From Rebecca billardiae RCC1528 (Eukaryota; Haptophyta): DNA of 64,000 nt. Under the pieces are notes generated by a model, which was not told where the DNA came from, ran no database searches, and saw nothing but the letters and a program-made list of their open reading frames with translations. The position numbers and the translations under genes are program-made. The stretch lies in contig OZ251240.1 of NCBI GenBank assembly GCA_965240325.2, positions 434,001 through 498,000 on the forward strand, written 5' to 3'. Numbering within the stretch: the stretch's first letter is position 1; each line of letters starts with the position of its first letter. Positions 63,996 through 64,000 of the stretch are shown piece after piece.

Positions 63996-64000
63996 GCGTG

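Overview
The window looks like nuclear DNA of a GC-rich, intron-bearing microalga, most likely a haptophyte or pelagophyte. Four features point that way. Coding DNA is extremely GC-rich, with alanine- and arginine-rich proteins. Introns are short (91-225 nt), and all eight that I could place use a GTGCG(C/G) donor. Genes sit on both strands without operons, separated by more AT-rich spacers made of short cryptic repeats. The proteins are eukaryotic: a sperm-tail PG-rich repeat protein, sulfotransferases, a GT8 glycosyltransferase, a mitochondrial branched-chain aminotransferase and a UGA-containing MsrA. I saw no rRNA, tRNA or CRISPR array.

Layout. 1-17.2 kb: a partial coiled-coil protein, an IQ/WW-like protein, a small probable N-myristoylated protein, a GT8 glycosyltransferase, a fucosyltransferase-like protein and a 1,648-aa SHIPPO-repeat protein. 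17.2-32.2 kb: a repeat-rich accessory block. It has a gene with duplicated Tudor/Agenet-like segments, two tandem copies of a 1.3-kb ORF-bearing repeat (R), and a 9.8-kb foldback element (22355-32136). The foldback has inverted arms of about 1.7 and 2.0 kb, two inverted arrays of 214-bp repeats, a 7-bp target duplication, and a related empty site at 18369-18375. 32.3-55.8 kb: a gene-dense stretch with a multi-pass membrane protein, a frame-broken gene, a histidine phosphatase, a 611-bp MITE-like element, two sulfotransferases, BCAT, a DPH6-like ATP pyrophosphatase, a tail-anchored protein, an acidic zinc-finger protein, a COG0523 GTPase, an acyltransferase-3 protein and a membrane metzincin. 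56-64 kb: an inverted decayed copy of R, a predicted selenoprotein MsrA, a RING-H2 protein and poorly resolved sequence.

How the genes relate. There is no single pathway. Several products suit the making or decoration of secreted and surface glycans: GT8, the fucosyltransferase-like protein, both sulfotransferases and the acyltransferase. The most interesting items are the selenocysteine MsrA and the foldback element with its nested MITE and empty site.
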